A DNA stretch of 64,000 nt from Porticoccus hydrocarbonoclasticus MCTG13d. GTDB lineage: Bacteria > Pseudomonadota > Gammaproteobacteria > Pseudomonadales > Porticoccaceae. Below the pieces are notes generated by a model. It did no database searches. It saw nothing but the letters and a program-made list of their open reading frames with translations, and was not told the origin of the DNA. Below are positions 15,626-25,482 of this stretch, piece after piece. The stretch covers positions 1,798,001 to 1,862,000 of the forward strand of contig NZ_JQMM01000001.1 in the NCBI RefSeq assembly GCF_000744735.1, in the 5' to 3' direction. The position numbers and the translations under genes are program-made. The first letter of the stretch is position 1. Each line of letters begins with the position of its first letter.

Positions 15626-16873
15626 TCAGAGTATCCATAGGGTTAGTAGTGCCAGCGCAACGGCGAGCAATAAACCGGGCCAGAGAGGGCGGCAAAGAGA
15701 GGCATGTCCTGCAAACAGGGCCAAGCCACCTTTGACCAGTGTGTTGGTGATCGCGGCCAGCGTGATACCGGTTACGGCGGTATCGGTGCCGATGCTGTCT
15801 TGTGCCATGCGGGCCAGAGTCAGGGTGATCGCATCCACATCGGTCAGGCCGGCCACAATCGATACCAGCCAAAGACCCTGTTCTCCCATGTGTTCTTCAA
15901 TACCGTGTGCGATGAGCAGAATTCCGGCCAGCAGGATGCCGAATTTTAGCGCAGGAATGAGCTGGAAAGGTTGTGTAGCCAGCTTCCCGGTATTTATTGC
16001 TGCACTGGATTCACTTTTGCGCCATAGCAAGAAAGCGCCGAGCACACAACCCAGTGTCATAGCCAGCATGGGGGGCAACAGAGTCGGCAGAAGTGCGGGG
16101 TTGATTACGGCGACTTCCAGCAAAATTCGCGGGTACATGATTGCCGAGGCCAGCAGAATGCCACAGGACAACAGGTGTGGCATCGGGACACGGGCGTTCA
16201 TGCGTGCCAGACTGAGGGTCAGTGCAGTACTGGATGCCAGGCCGCCGAGTACACTGGTGATCAATACTCCTTTGTTAGGGCCTGTCAGACGCATGGCAAA
16301 GTAGGCTGCCAGGCTGATGCCAGCGATCAGCACCACCATCAACCAGATTTCGTAGGGATTAAGCGCACCCCAGGGGCCGTAGCTCTGGTTGGGCAATACC
16401 GGCAACAACACGGCTGAAATCAGAGCCAGCTGCAGAATACCGCGCATTTCACTGTCACTCAGATGTCCCATTGCCTGATGCAGGGTTTGTTTGAAGTGCA
16501 GCACGATGGTAGTGATTACAGCTACGGCGACCGCAAGGCTAAGGTCGCCGAGGATGGTAAGCAGTCCTGTGAGATAGGTTACGACGCCAGCTACAACGGT
16601 AGTGATGCCGTAGTCGTGATCATTATTGGAATCGAGCCAGTGGGCCAGCCCGAGTAGTAGAGTGACCGCAAGACCCATGGCGATGGCAATACCGGAGCCA
16701 AGCGGTGTCGTCAGCATGCCTGCCAGTGCGCCACTCAGTGCCAGCAGACCGAAGGTACGGATTCCGGCAATGCGGCCGCCTGCCGGGGTGTCGCGTTCGT
16801 GCCAGCCACGCTGAAGTCCGATTAGCATCCCCAGTGCCAGCGCCACCAGTAACGGCAATAGTTGCGTGTCCAT
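15626..16873 (-). CDS. MgtC/SapB-like membrane protein with DUF4010
   Basis: An integral membrane protein of 415 residues with about eleven or twelve hydrophobic segments. The N-terminal 140 residues match the MgtC/SapB type (LALGMLIGLQRGWHER, AGIRTFGLLALSGALAG), and the remainder is the DUF4010 domain (LTSVLGGLASSTALTLSLARM; GLTDVDAITLTLARMAQ). The two repeated S/D-A-x-T-L-S/T-L-A-R-M segments are a nice sign of internal duplication. The biochemical role is unknown; MgtC proteins are linked to Mg2+ limitation and membrane energetics. It stands alone between the PLD-like gene and the suf operon. Confidence 0.85.
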   Translation of the reverse strand: MDTQLLPLLVALALGMLIGLQRGWHERDTPAGGRIAGIRTFGLLALSGALAGMLTTPLGSGIAIAMGLAVTLLLGLAHWLDSNNDHDYGITTVVAGVVTYLTGLLTILGDLSLAVAVAVITTIVLHFKQTLHQAMGHLSDSEMRGILQLALISAVLLPVLPNQSYGPWGALNPYEIWLMVVLIAGISLAAYFAMRLTGPNKGVLITSVLGGLASSTALTLSLARMNARVPMPHLLSCGILLASAIMYPRILLEVAVINPALLPTLLPPMLAMTLGCVLGAFLLWRKSESSAAINTGKLATQPFQLIPALKFGILLAGILLIAHGIEEHMGEQGLWLVSIVAGLTDVDAITLTLARMAQDSIGTDTAVTGITLAAITNTLVKGGLALFAGHASLCRPLWPGLLLAVALALLTLWIL

Positions 16874-17325
16874 TAAGTATCCTGCAGGGCTGCCTCAGCC
16901 CGATTGACTGACTTACAGGGTAACAGATCTCTATGACAACTGGGCTCTGACAGTCGGTGCTAACAGACAAAGAAAAGGTGCATTGGGATAGGTGCCCGGC
17001 CCTAAAACTAAACTGCCAGTTAACCGAATGGGCGGGGGCGGTATTTTCACAGAGGCACGCAGTGGCCTGGGAGGTGGGTCGATAAGGTGTTCCAATAGCT
17101 TGTGATTAATGGTGTCATTCCGCACGCAGACTTCAGCTCTGTGATCCTGTGTAGTTTGGTATCCGTTGAGCCATGCACTCACTGACAGAGCAAGAACCTG
17201 CGCATTCGAGCAAGTCCCATTATCCATTCATTAACCTCCTGGCAAACCCTCTTTAAATACTTGACTAAATTACTAGGATTTGAGACAGTACAGGCCTAGG
17301 ATTCAAAGCGTTCCAGGAGGTTTCA
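16874..17325. other. intergenic region before the suf operon
   Basis: The right end contains the suf promoter and IscR-type site. The remainder holds a proline-rich minus frame (16931-17227) with no ribosome site or motif, which I do not take as a gene. Confidence 0.5.
17257..17281 (+). promoter_or_regulatory. type 1 IscR binding site overlapping the suf -35
   Basis: The 25-bp segment beginning ATACTTGACTAAATTACT fits the known type 1 IscR consensus (ATASYYGACT-RWWWY-AGTCRRSTAT) at 21 positions, with mismatches in the right half. TTGACT at 17261-17266 inside it would be the -35 box; the -10 is weak. Bound IscR-[2Fe-2S] should therefore block transcription of the operon when clusters are sufficient. 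Confidence 0.7.
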
Positions 17326-17850
17326 TTGCGGGTAACAAGTAAGGCACATTATGCTCTCCGGGCTTTACTGGATTTGGCCAACCATGAGCCGAACCGTTGT
17401 GCAGTGAGTCTGGCTGCGATCGCCGAGCGGCAGGATATTTCCCTTTCGTATCTGGAGCAACTATTTGCCGGGCTGCGCAGGAAAGGACTGGTGGTCGGCA
17501 TTCGGGGACCCCGGGGCGGGTATCGCCTCGGAGGGCGGCCGGAAGACATCAGCGTAGCTCAGGTCACGGCTGCTGTGAGCGAAAATATGGACACCACCCG
17601 CTGCCGGGGGGAGGGCAACTGCCAGCATGGAGCAATCTGCTTGACCCATCATCTGTGGGAGGCACTGAACGAGCATATACGAAACTATCTTCAGGGCATT
17701 ACTCTGGCAGATGTCATGGCTCGCGAAACCGAGTCCGGTAGCAGTGGTTCCCGGTGCCCGTCGGCTTCCGGCAAGGAAGAAAGGATTGAGGCCGTTGAGC
17801 AATTGCAGGGTTCGGCATCAGCATTTAAAGAACAGACAGAGAGTAACTAA
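17326..17850 (+). CDS. iscR: Rrf2-family Fe-S regulator, IscR-like
   Basis: A winged-helix regulator that senses iron-sulfur status. The start is TTG, supported by AGGAGG five bases upstream and by the family start ([17 protein letters not shown]). Residues 1-70 form the Rrf2 DNA-binding domain. The cluster ligands are the three cysteines of [13 protein letters not shown], with the C-x5-C-x5-C spacing of IscR. A 40-residue tail rich in Ser and Glu follows. It is the first gene of a suf operon and ends four bases before the sufB start codon. Some annotators call this gene sufR, but its cysteine pattern is that of IscR, not the cyanobacterial SufR. Confidence 0.9.
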   Translation: MRVTSKAHYALRALLDLANHEPNRCAVSLAAIAERQDISLSYLEQLFAGLRRKGLVVGIRGPRGGYRLGGRPEDISVAQVTAAVSENMDTTRCRGEGNCQHGAICLTHHLWEALNEHIRNYLQGITLADVMARETESGSSGSRCPSASGKEERIEAVEQLQGSASAFKEQTESN

Positions 17851-17854
17851 CATC

Positions 17855-19291
17855 ATGTCGGAACAGATCAATGATCTTATCAAAAGCCATTATGCGGCCG
17901 GCTTCGTCACCGATATAGAATCGGACACCCTGCCACCAGGATTGAACGAGGACGTTATCCGCTTCATTTCGGCCAAGAAAAACGAGCCGGAATGGATGCT
18001 GGAGTGGCGACTGAAGGCCTATCACGCCTGGCTGGAAATGGTCGAACCCCACTGGGCGCATGTGAACTATCCGGATATTGACTTCAATGCCATGTCCTAC
18101 TTCTCTGCGCCCAAACGCGATGAAGACCGACCCCAGAGCCTGGACGAGGTGGACCCAAAGTTGCGCGAGACCTACGACAAGCTGGGCATTCCCCTGCATG
18201 AGCAGGAGATGCTCGCCGGCGTGGCCGTGGATGCTGTGTTCGACTCGGTGTCCGTGGGTACCACTTTCCGCAAGAAGTTGTATGAGGCGGGGGTCATCTT
18301 CTGTTCTATCAGCGAGGCGCTACAGGACTACCCGGAACTGGTGCGCCAGCATCTGGGTACAGTAGTGCCACAGAAAGACAATTATTATGCGGCGCTGAAC
18401 AGCGCGGTCTTCAGTGATGGTTCCTTCGTCTACATTCCCAAGGGCGTGAAGTGCCCCATGGAGCTGTCTACCTATTTCCGCATCAACGAGGCCAAGACGG
18501 GCCAGTTCGAGCGCACCCTGATCGTGGCTGACGAAGGCAGCGAAGTCAGCTATCTGGAAGGTTGTACGGCACCCATGCGGGACGAAAATCAGTTACATGC
18601 CGCGGTGGTGGAACTGGTGGCCCTGGACAACGCGAAGATAAAGTATTCTACGGTACAGAACTGGTATCCCGGTGATGAGGAAGGCAAGGGTGGCATATAC
18701 AATTTTGTCACCAAGCGGGGTCTGGCCCATACCAATGCCCATATTTCCTGGACGCAGGTGGAAACCGGTTCCGCCATCACCATGAAATACCCCAGCTGTA
18801 TACTCAAAGGCGACAACAGTATCGGTGAATTCTATTCGGTGGCGCTTAGCAGCAATTTCCAGCAGGCTGATACTGGCACGAAGATGATCCATCTGGGCAA
18901 GAACACACGCTCGACGATCATATCCAAGGGTATTGCCGCCGGACATGGCTCCAACACGTATCGTGGTCTGGTGCGAATGAATCCGGGTGCCACCGGTGCA
19001 CGCAACTACACGCGCTGCGACTCGCTACTGATCGGAGATCAGTGCGGCGCGCACACGTTCCCCTATATTGAAAGTAAAAATCCGACCGCCATCATTGAGC
19101 ACGAGGCCTCCACCTCCACGGTCAGTGACGAACAGTTGTTTCTGTGTCTTCAGCGCGGCATTAGCGAGGAAAAGGCGGTATCCATGATTGTCAACGGTTT
19201 CTGCAAGGAAGTGTTCCGGGAATTGCCTATGGAATTTGCGGTGGAAGCCGGCAAGCTACTGGAAGTTAGCCTCGAAGGCGCTGTCGGTTAA
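17855..19291 (+). CDS. sufB: Fe-S assembly scaffold subunit SufB
   Basis: Core scaffold of the SUF machine, forming SufBC2D and building clusters in the cytoplasm. The 478-residue protein reads [17 protein letters not shown] at its start and contains family blocks [56 protein letters not shown] and [14 protein letters not shown]. The frame is open further upstream inside iscR, but the ATG at 17855 fits the family start and follows iscR directly. Strongly conserved, no oddities. Confidence 0.97.
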   Translation: MSEQINDLIKSHYAAGFVTDIESDTLPPGLNEDVIRFISAKKNEPEWMLEWRLKAYHAWLEMVEPHWAHVNYPDIDFNAMSYFSAPKRDEDRPQSLDEVDPKLRETYDKLGIPLHEQEMLAGVAVDAVFDSVSVGTTFRKKLYEAGVIFCSISEALQDYPELVRQHLGTVVPQKDNYYAALNSAVFSDGSFVYIPKGVKCPMELSTYFRINEAKTGQFERTLIVADEGSEVSYLEGCTAPMRDENQLHAAVVELVALDNAKIKYSTVQNWYPGDEEGKGGIYNFVTKRGLAHTNAHISWTQVETGSAITMKYPSCILKGDNSIGEFYSVALSSNFQQADTGTKMIHLGKNTRSTIISKGIAAGHGSNTYRGLVRMNPGATGARNYTRCDSLLIGDQCGAHTFPYIESKNPTAIIEHEASTSTVSDEQLFLCLQRGISEEKAVSMIVNGFCKEVFRELPMEFAVEAGKLLEVSLEGAVG

Positions 19292-19334
19292 TGGTCGGTC
19301 TCATAGAATTTTATACAGGAGAGTCAGAATAGCG

Positions 19335-20084
19335 ATGTTATCTATCAAGAATTTGCATGCCACCGTCGAGGGCGAGGAAATCCTGCGTGGTATCAACCTG
19401 GAAATCGGCGCAGGCGAAGTGCATGCCATCATGGGTCCCAATGGCTCGGGCAAGAGTACCCTCGGCCATGTACTGACGGGCCGTGAAGGTTATGAGGTCA
19501 CCGCTGGTGAGGTCACCTTCATGGGTCAGGATCTGCTGGCCCTGGCACCGGAAGAACGCGCTCTGGCTGGTCTACTCCTGGCTTTTCAGTACCCAGTGGA
19601 AATTCCTGGTGTCAGCAACATGGAATTCCTCAAAACCGCTGTGGATGGGATTCGCAAGTATCGCAAGCTGGAAGCGCTGGATTCCGTGAGTTTTATGAAA
19701 CTGGCACGTGAGGTTTGCAAGCGCGTGGATCTGGATCAGAATTTTCTCAAACGCGGTGTTAATGAAGGTTTTTCTGGTGGCGAGAAAAAGCGAAACGAGC
19801 TGATGCAGATGATGCTGCTTGAGCCGCATTTAGCCATTCTGGATGAAACCGACTCGGGCCTGGATATCGACGCGCTACAGGTGGTGGCAGCCGGTATCAA
19901 CAGCATGCGCGACGGCAAGCGTTCCTTTGTACTGATCACCCATTATCAGCGCCTGCTCAATTTCATCGAGCCAGACCATGTTCATGTGCTGGGAGGCGGT
20001 CGTATCGTCCGTTCCGGTGACAAGTCACTGGCACTGGAGCTTGAAGATAAAGGCTACGGCTGGCTGGAAAGTGAGGCCGTGTAA
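19335..20084 (+). CDS. sufC: Fe-S assembly ATPase SufC
   Basis: ABC-type ATPase of the SufBC2D complex, 249 residues. Walker A is GPNGSGKST, the ABC signature is FSGGEKKRNE, Walker B is LAILDETDSGLD, and the switch His is in LITHYQR. The ATG at 19335 follows a GGAG site. The last base of the stop is the first base of the sufD start (TAATG), so the two are coupled. Confidence 0.97.
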   Translation: MLSIKNLHATVEGEEILRGINLEIGAGEVHAIMGPNGSGKSTLGHVLTGREGYEVTAGEVTFMGQDLLALAPEERALAGLLLAFQYPVEIPGVSNMEFLKTAVDGIRKYRKLEALDSVSFMKLAREVCKRVDLDQNFLKRGVNEGFSGGEKKRNELMQMMLLEPHLAILDETDSGLDIDALQVVAAGINSMRDGKRSFVLITHYQRLLNFIEPDHVHVLGGGRIVRSGDKSLALELEDKGYGWLESEAV

Positions 20085-21409
20085 TGAGTGATTTTATTGC
20101 CGAAGCCCTGCAAAGGCTCCCCACCGAGACGCCGGGTTGGCTCAGTGAACAGCGTCGCAGGGGCAGGGCTAGCTGGAAGTCCAGCACCATGCCTACCCGC
20201 AAGACCGAGGACTGGAAATATACTCGGTTGAGAGTCCTGGAAGAGGGCGCTTACCTGAGTTGGGCTGAACGCCAGGATCCTTCGTCGCCAGCGCTGAGGG
20301 CCCTTCGTGATCAGGTCAAAATCCCTGAACTGGACGCCCGTATGCTGGTGTTTGTGAATGGTTTCTACAGTCCCGAGCTGTCAAGCGCAAAAGCCATGGA
20401 TGCTATGGAAGTCGTGCATTTCAGTGATGCCGATGAGACACAGGTGGAGAACATACGCACCCACCTGGGCACAGCTGCCAATCGCGACAAATACATGTTC
20501 ACAGCCCTCAACGATAGCTGGCTCGATGATGGCGTATTCGTGCACGTAAAACAGGACAGCAAGGTCACAACGCCACTGCACGTTGTCTGGTTGACGGTGC
20601 CCCAGCGCGAGGCTTTCAGTCTGTCCCAGCGGCTACTGGTCGTTATGGAGCCTGGCAGCGAGGCCACGGTAGTGGAACACTTCGCCAGCGACGGGGCCCA
20701 ACAAAACAGTTTCACCAACGGGGTCACTGAACTGGTATTGAGTGCCAATGCCCGTCTGTGTCACTACCGATTGCACCTGGAGGAAGAGCATGCCCTGCAT
20801 ATCGGCGGTGTGCATGCCCGGCTCGATCGCGATGCCAGACTCAACAGCTTTCACCTGGGGCTGGGCTCGACACTCAAGCGTCTGGATGTGGTGGTGCGCC
20901 ATGAAGGTAATGGTGCCCACTGTGATCTCAACGGTATCTACCTGCCACGGCACAGCCAGCATATCGATTACCATACCTGTATTGAGCATGCTCGACCGCA
21001 CTGTACGACCAACGAGGTTTTCCGGGGTGTTATCAGCGATAACGCACGGGCGGTGTTCAACGGGCGCATCCATATTCATCCGGATGCCCAGAAGACAGTG
21101 GCGCAACTGAGTAATAAAAATCTGCTAACCAGCAACAGGGCCGAGGTAGACACCAAGCCGGAGCTGGAGATTTATGCGGACGATGTCAAGTGTACCCATG
21201 GGGCCACGGTCGCACAGCTCGATGACTATGCGCTCTATTATTTGTGCAGTCGCGGCATTGCCAGAGAGCATGCACAAGTGATGCTCAGTACCGGTTTTAT
21301 CAACGAACTCATCAACAACCTGCAGCACCCCACCCTGGGCGAGTATCTCAAGCCCGTACTGAGTGACATGTTTGTGCAGCAGGTGACACAGAGAGAGAGG
21401 ACAGAATAG
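20084..21409 (+). CDS. sufD: Fe-S assembly subunit SufD
   Basis: SufB paralogue and third part of the SufBC2D scaffold, 441 residues. The N terminus (RKTEDWKYTRL) and the C-terminal beta-helix region (FNGRIHIHPDAQKTVAQLSNKNLL, CTHGATVAQLDDYALYYLCSRGI) are diagnostic. Four bases separate its stop from the sufS start. Nothing unusual. Confidence 0.96.
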   Translation: MSDFIAEALQRLPTETPGWLSEQRRRGRASWKSSTMPTRKTEDWKYTRLRVLEEGAYLSWAERQDPSSPALRALRDQVKIPELDARMLVFVNGFYSPELSSAKAMDAMEVVHFSDADETQVENIRTHLGTAANRDKYMFTALNDSWLDDGVFVHVKQDSKVTTPLHVVWLTVPQREAFSLSQRLLVVMEPGSEATVVEHFASDGAQQNSFTNGVTELVLSANARLCHYRLHLEEEHALHIGGVHARLDRDARLNSFHLGLGSTLKRLDVVVRHEGNGAHCDLNGIYLPRHSQHIDYHTCIEHARPHCTTNEVFRGVISDNARAVFNGRIHIHPDAQKTVAQLSNKNLLTSNRAEVDTKPELEIYADDVKCTHGATVAQLDDYALYYLCSRGIAREHAQVMLSTGFINELINNLQHPTLGEYLKPVLSDMFVQQVTQRERTE

Positions 21410-21413
21410 GCGC

Positions 21414-22670
21414 ATGGAAACATCGGCAAAAAACATCAGACAGCAAGAGCGGGTTTTCGATGTGGAGGCCGTACGCCGTGATTTCCCGATCCTGCAACAG
21501 CAGGTCAACGGACATCCATTGGTGTATCTGGACAATGCCGCTACATCACAGAAGCCCAATGCCGTGATCGACGCCATCAGCGACTATTATCGCGGCTACA
21601 ATGCCAACGTGCATCGCGGTATCCACGCTCTGGCGGAAAAGGCGACGACCGCGATAGAAAATGCGCGTCAATCGTTGGCAAATTTCATCAACAGCCCGGC
21701 TCCGGAGCAGGTGCTCTGGACACGTGGCACCACAGAGGCCATCAATCTTGTGGCTTACAGCTGGGGCCGGAGCAATCTTAAACCGGGTGACCGGGTGTTG
21801 GTCCCGATACTGGAACATCATTCCAGCATTGTGCCCTGGCAGATGGCGACTGAATCCACCGGTGCCGAAGTGGTGCCGGTTCCGGTAACTCCAAGCGGCG
21901 AGATTGACATGGTGGCGCTGGATGCGCTGCTCGATGAACGCGTGAAGATGGTGGCTGTCAGTCACATCTCCAATGCCCTGGGAACAGTGAACCCGGTGGC
22001 AGACATTGTGGTGAGAGCTCATCGGGTGGGGGCAAAAGTCCTGATCGACGGGGCCCAGGCGGTGGCGCATACCCCTGTTGATGTGCAGGCGCTGAATTGC
22101 GATTTTTATGCTTTTTCGGGGCACAAGATGTTCGGCCCCACGGGTATCGGTGTGCTCTGGGGGCGCCGGGAACTGTTGGAAGCCATGCCGCCCTGGCAGG
22201 GTGGCGGTGAAATGATAGAACAGGTCAGTTTCGCCGGCACCAGCTATCAGGGGCTGCCGTATCGCTTTGAGGCCGGCACCCCGGACATAGCCGGTGCCAT
22301 CGGTCTGGCCGCAGCGGTGGACTACCTGCAGCACCTGGATCGAGTGGCCGTGGCCGCACATGAGGCCGATGTGCTCGAATATACCCTGGCACAGGGGGCG
22401 GCCTTTGATGGCCTTACCCGTTTCGGTGAGGCCGACCATGTGGCCGGTGTGTTCAGCTTCCTGCTGGATGGCATACCGCCATCCGATGTGGGTATGCTAC
22501 TGGATCAACAGGGCATTGCCGTTCGCACTGGTCATCATTGCGCTCAGCCGATCATGGCGCAATACGGGATACCCGGCACGGTCAGGGCCTCGTTTGCCCT
22601 GTACAATACCCGCGCAGAAGTCGACCGTCTGTTCGAGGGGCTTGCCAAAGCCCGACGGATGTTGGGCTAA
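21414..22670 (+). CDS. sufS: cysteine desulfurase SufS
   Basis: PLP enzyme that takes sulfur from cysteine and hands it to SufE. The 418-residue protein has the PLP lysine in FSGHKMFGPTG and the persulfide cysteine in RTGHHCAQP, the short group II form without the long IscS loop. An ATG just after GCGC starts it four bases after sufD. Confidence 0.96.
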   Translation: METSAKNIRQQERVFDVEAVRRDFPILQQQVNGHPLVYLDNAATSQKPNAVIDAISDYYRGYNANVHRGIHALAEKATTAIENARQSLANFINSPAPEQVLWTRGTTEAINLVAYSWGRSNLKPGDRVLVPILEHHSSIVPWQMATESTGAEVVPVPVTPSGEIDMVALDALLDERVKMVAVSHISNALGTVNPVADIVVRAHRVGAKVLIDGAQAVAHTPVDVQALNCDFYAFSGHKMFGPTGIGVLWGRRELLEAMPPWQGGGEMIEQVSFAGTSYQGLPYRFEAGTPDIAGAIGLAAAVDYLQHLDRVAVAAHEADVLEYTLAQGAAFDGLTRFGEADHVAGVFSFLLDGIPPSDVGMLLDQQGIAVRTGHHCAQPIMAQYGIPGTVRASFALYNTRAEVDRLFEGLAKARRMLG

Positions 22671-22738
22671 CAAAATTTCATACGGTAAGCGGCACCGTAT
22701 CCATTCAGGATAAGATTGCCGCAGGAAGGTGAAGCATT

Positions 22739-23104
22739 ATGAGTGTAGAGAAATTTGATCTTGCACAGACAATTACCATTACGCCGGCTGCCGCGTCACA
22801 TTTTCGCGAACAACTGCAGCGCAACGGTGGTGCCGGTGTGCGCATTGGGCTGAAAAAAAGCGGCTGCACCGGCTTCAAGTATGTTATCGAGGAGGTGCCT
22901 GCTCCGGAAGAAAACGATGTAACCCTGACGCTGGATAATGGCGTGGCCATCTATTTTAGTCGTGAAGGTGCCATTGCCCTGCGCGGTATGGAAATTGACT
23001 ATACCCGCGAGGGCGTCAATCAGACACTGAAGATCGAAAACCCCAATGTCACCGATATGTGTGGCTGTGGCGAGAGCTTCGATATCAAGACACAAGAAAC
23101 ATGA
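22739..23104 (+). CDS. sufA: A-type Fe-S carrier SufA/HesB-like
   Basis: A 121-residue A-type carrier that receives clusters from the scaffold and passes them on. The three ligand cysteines are in KSGCTGFKY and MCGCGESF. It has an AAGG ribosome site at 22724-22728. Its stop overlaps the next start (ATGA). Alone it cannot be told from IscA or ErpA, but its place in the suf operon decides. Confidence 0.9.
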   Translation: MSVEKFDLAQTITITPAAASHFREQLQRNGGAGVRIGLKKSGCTGFKYVIEEVPAPEENDVTLTLDNGVAIYFSREGAIALRGMEIDYTREGVNQTLKIENPNVTDMCGCGESFDIKTQET

Positions 23105-23640
23105 GTCAGGAACGCAGTATTGTCAATGTTGCACGTGACTGCCCGGGGCGACTGGTTCCTGTGGGTGATTCCGTGACCATCCCGGCCGGATCCTTCGTCA
23201 CCATCGTGCAGTCCCTCGGCGGCAACTATACCGTTGTGCATCAGGGCAATATGGTGCGGGTGGATGGTGTGGATGCGGATGCGCTGGGTCAAAAAAAGTT
23301 AGAGCTCAACTTCGCCGATCCTGGCAATGACCGCATCGATGAAGATCAGGTCTGGCAGGCATTGGAGACTGTCTACGATCCCGAAATCCCCGTTAATCTA
23401 CGCAGCCTTGGGCTGATCTACGATCTGGATATTGATCAGGACAGCGGCAGGGTGGATATCCAGATGACCTTGACAGCCCCGGGTTGTGGCATGGGTCCGG
23501 TACTGGTGGGCGATGTGGAGCAGCGGGTGAAGCTCGTGCCGAACGTAAAGAGTGCTCATGTGGAGCTGGTCTTCGATCCACCCTGGAGCCGGGAGATGAT
23601 GTCCGAAGAGGCGCAGCTCGAAACCGGCATGTTTTTCTAG
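23101..23640 (+). CDS. sufT: Fe-S assembly factor SufT (DUF59/MIP18)
   Basis: A 179-residue protein with a unique N-terminal part (about 1-80) and a DUF59/MIP18 domain (QALETVYDPEIPVNLRSLGLIYDL, TAPGCGMGPVL). SufT helps mature Fe-S proteins, mainly under high demand; the exact step is not settled. I chose ATG 23101, which overlaps the sufA stop, over an upstream frame opening inside sufA. Confidence 0.9.
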   Translation: MSQERSIVNVARDCPGRLVPVGDSVTIPAGSFVTIVQSLGGNYTVVHQGNMVRVDGVDADALGQKKLELNFADPGNDRIDEDQVWQALETVYDPEIPVNLRSLGLIYDLDIDQDSGRVDIQMTLTAPGCGMGPVLVGDVEQRVKLVPNVKSAHVELVFDPPWSREMMSEEAQLETGMFF

Positions 23641-23661
23641 TTACCGGAAACCCCATCCATC

Positions 23662-24132
23662 ATGACGACAATCGAGAACATTCCCAGTAATCCTTTCGGA
23701 AGCTCTATCCGCGCCGAGGACATCAAGGAGACACTGGCCTTCTTCGATACCTGGGAAGATCGCTACCAGTACATCATCGACCTGGGTAAGGAGCTGCCAC
23801 CCATGGATGATGAATTGAAAACCGATGAGCGGCTCGTGCGTGGTTGCCAGAGCCAGGTTTGGCTCAACACTCTGCAGAAAGATGACCGCCTCTTCTTTGA
23901 GGTGGACAGCGATGCCTTCATCGTCAAAGGCCTTCTAGGCATTATTCTTGCCGCCTATAATGGCAAAACCACCCAGGATATTCTCGATTTCGATATTGAG
24001 GGCTACTTCGAAACTCTTGACCTGATACGTCACCTCAGCGCCACTCGCGGCAATGGCCTGCGTGCGCTGGTGCAGAGTATCCAGTCCGCAGCTCGCCACT
24101 CAAATCACTCTGAACCCAATGCAGTGAAGTAG
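23662..24132 (+). CDS. sufE: sulfur acceptor SufE
   Basis: A 156-residue protein that accepts the persulfide from SufS and stimulates it. The active cysteine is in VRGCQSQVW; ETLAFFDTWEDRYQYIIDLGKELPP is the usual start. It closes the operon. After it there is an AATTGG/CCAATT repeat near 24155-24177 but no T run, so I do not call a terminator. Confidence 0.94.
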   Translation: MTTIENIPSNPFGSSIRAEDIKETLAFFDTWEDRYQYIIDLGKELPPMDDELKTDERLVRGCQSQVWLNTLQKDDRLFFEVDSDAFIVKGLLGIILAAYNGKTTQDILDFDIEGYFETLDLIRHLSATRGNGLRALVQSIQSAARHSNHSEPNAVK

Positions 24133-24231
24133 CTTCCCCAAGTTCTAGCCGGGTTAATTGGGCTTGTTCCTCCAATTTACTGTCGCTGTTGCGTATACTG
24201 ACCCGACCAGTGTTTCAGGGGCAGTCCGGAG

Positions 24232-25482
24232 ATGCAGATCACCACAATCACACCGGTTCACTATCCACTGTCAGTCAGGGCAGGTGTGAACGAATTCTCT
24301 GCTGCCTACGGCGAACTTGTGCAGCGTATAACCGCACTGGGCGACGGGCAGGTACTATACGCCCCAGACTGGCATTGCCCCGCAGAGGCGGGCGATCAGG
24401 CAGATCGGCCCGGCTCCACTGCCTATTCGGATATCACCCGTGACGACCGCGATATACGGCTGGGCTACTGGCGGGGTCGAACCGTCGACGGCTTTGAACT
24501 GACATTGCACTGCTTCAACAGCGAGCTGGCCGTGGTCGAACTGGTGCTGGAGCCGGCGTCGGATATTGCCGCCCATGCACTGAAAGAGTGGGCCGAAGAG
24601 CAAACTAAACTCGCCATAAGTCAATTTGCCAACCGGGAATTTGCCCGCATTATGGCTGCCCTGCGCGAGGCAAATATTGAAAACCTGCAATTGCGCGAAG
24701 AATGCAGCGGTCTGAAGTGTCTCTGGGTCGGCAGTATACTCAACCTGTCATCAGATGACGTGCAGCACAAAGACACCCAGATTCTGCTTCATCAATGGCT
24801 GGATGCGACCATCCGGCCCGAAGATGCCGATGATATTATCAACGGACGGCTGCGCCATTCGTTGCGCTGGCTGAATTATGTGATAGTCGCACAGGAACAC
24901 CAGACGGATCGCCAGAAAGTTGAAGCCATGATTCTGGCCCAGTATTTTTATGCGGTACAACACTATATCAATCGCGATCTTCTCGCGGATATTTCCGATG
25001 TGTTTCTCGAGAAGAACCTGAAAACCAGCGAGCTGAAACTGCAACGGGTAAGGGCCCGCACACAGCTTCACATTACGACCTATTACGAAGCACGCAATCA
25101 CCTGGTGCGGGCAAAAAAACAGTGGATGGAAGAAATACTGCAGGCCTGGGATTTCGACGACCTACTGGAAAATGCACAGCGGATGGTGGATGTCTGTTCG
25201 ACCCGCATTAACGAAATCAATAATAAAAAGCGCTCCCTGGCCTCTATTCTTACCGATAGTCTGCTGGCACTGATTGGCCTGTTTGCCATACTTGATCTTG
25301 CGCTTCAATTCGTTACCTACAGTAGGGAGATGGTGACTTCGCCAACACTGAATTACTACGACGAGCAGACGTCGGGACTGCTCAGTGTACTGGCGACCTG
25401 GAATATTGATCTTTTCATGGGGGTTAATTTACTGATTGTGGTTTTGTTGGGAGCGTTGTATGCGGTTCTCAAACTGCGTTAA
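24232..25482 (+). CDS. membrane protein of unknown function, two C-terminal TM segments
   Basis: I do not recognise this 416-residue protein. About 330 residues of soluble, charged, mainly helical sequence are followed by two membrane segments (about 343-363 and 393-413), so it is a C-terminally anchored cytoplasmic protein. Helices between 240 and 340 (KLQRVRARTQLHITTYYEAR and after) could form a coiled coil. GGAG close to the ATG serves as ribosome site. It overlaps the next gene, a periplasmic binding-protein-like product, by 23 bases, so the two probably work together across the inner membrane. No enzymatic motif is seen. Confidence 0.75.
   Translation: MQITTITPVHYPLSVRAGVNEFSAAYGELVQRITALGDGQVLYAPDWHCPAEAGDQADRPGSTAYSDITRDDRDIRLGYWRGRTVDGFELTLHCFNSELAVVELVLEPASDIAAHALKEWAEEQTKLAISQFANREFARIMAALREANIENLQLREECSGLKCLWVGSILNLSSDDVQHKDTQILLHQWLDATIRPEDADDIINGRLRHSLRWLNYVIVAQEHQTDRQKVEAMILAQYFYAVQHYINRDLLADISDVFLEKNLKTSELKLQRVRARTQLHITTYYEARNHLVRAKKQWMEEILQAWDFDDLLENAQRMVDVCSTRINEINNKKRSLASILTDSLLALIGLFAILDLALQFVTYSREMVTSPTLNYYDEQTSGLLSVLATWNIDLFMGVNLLIVVLLGALYAVLKLR

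Noticed and set aside
16931-17227. 98-codon minus gene before the suf operon
   Set aside because: No ribosome site, proline-rich random-looking sequence, and it crosses the region leading to the suf promoter.
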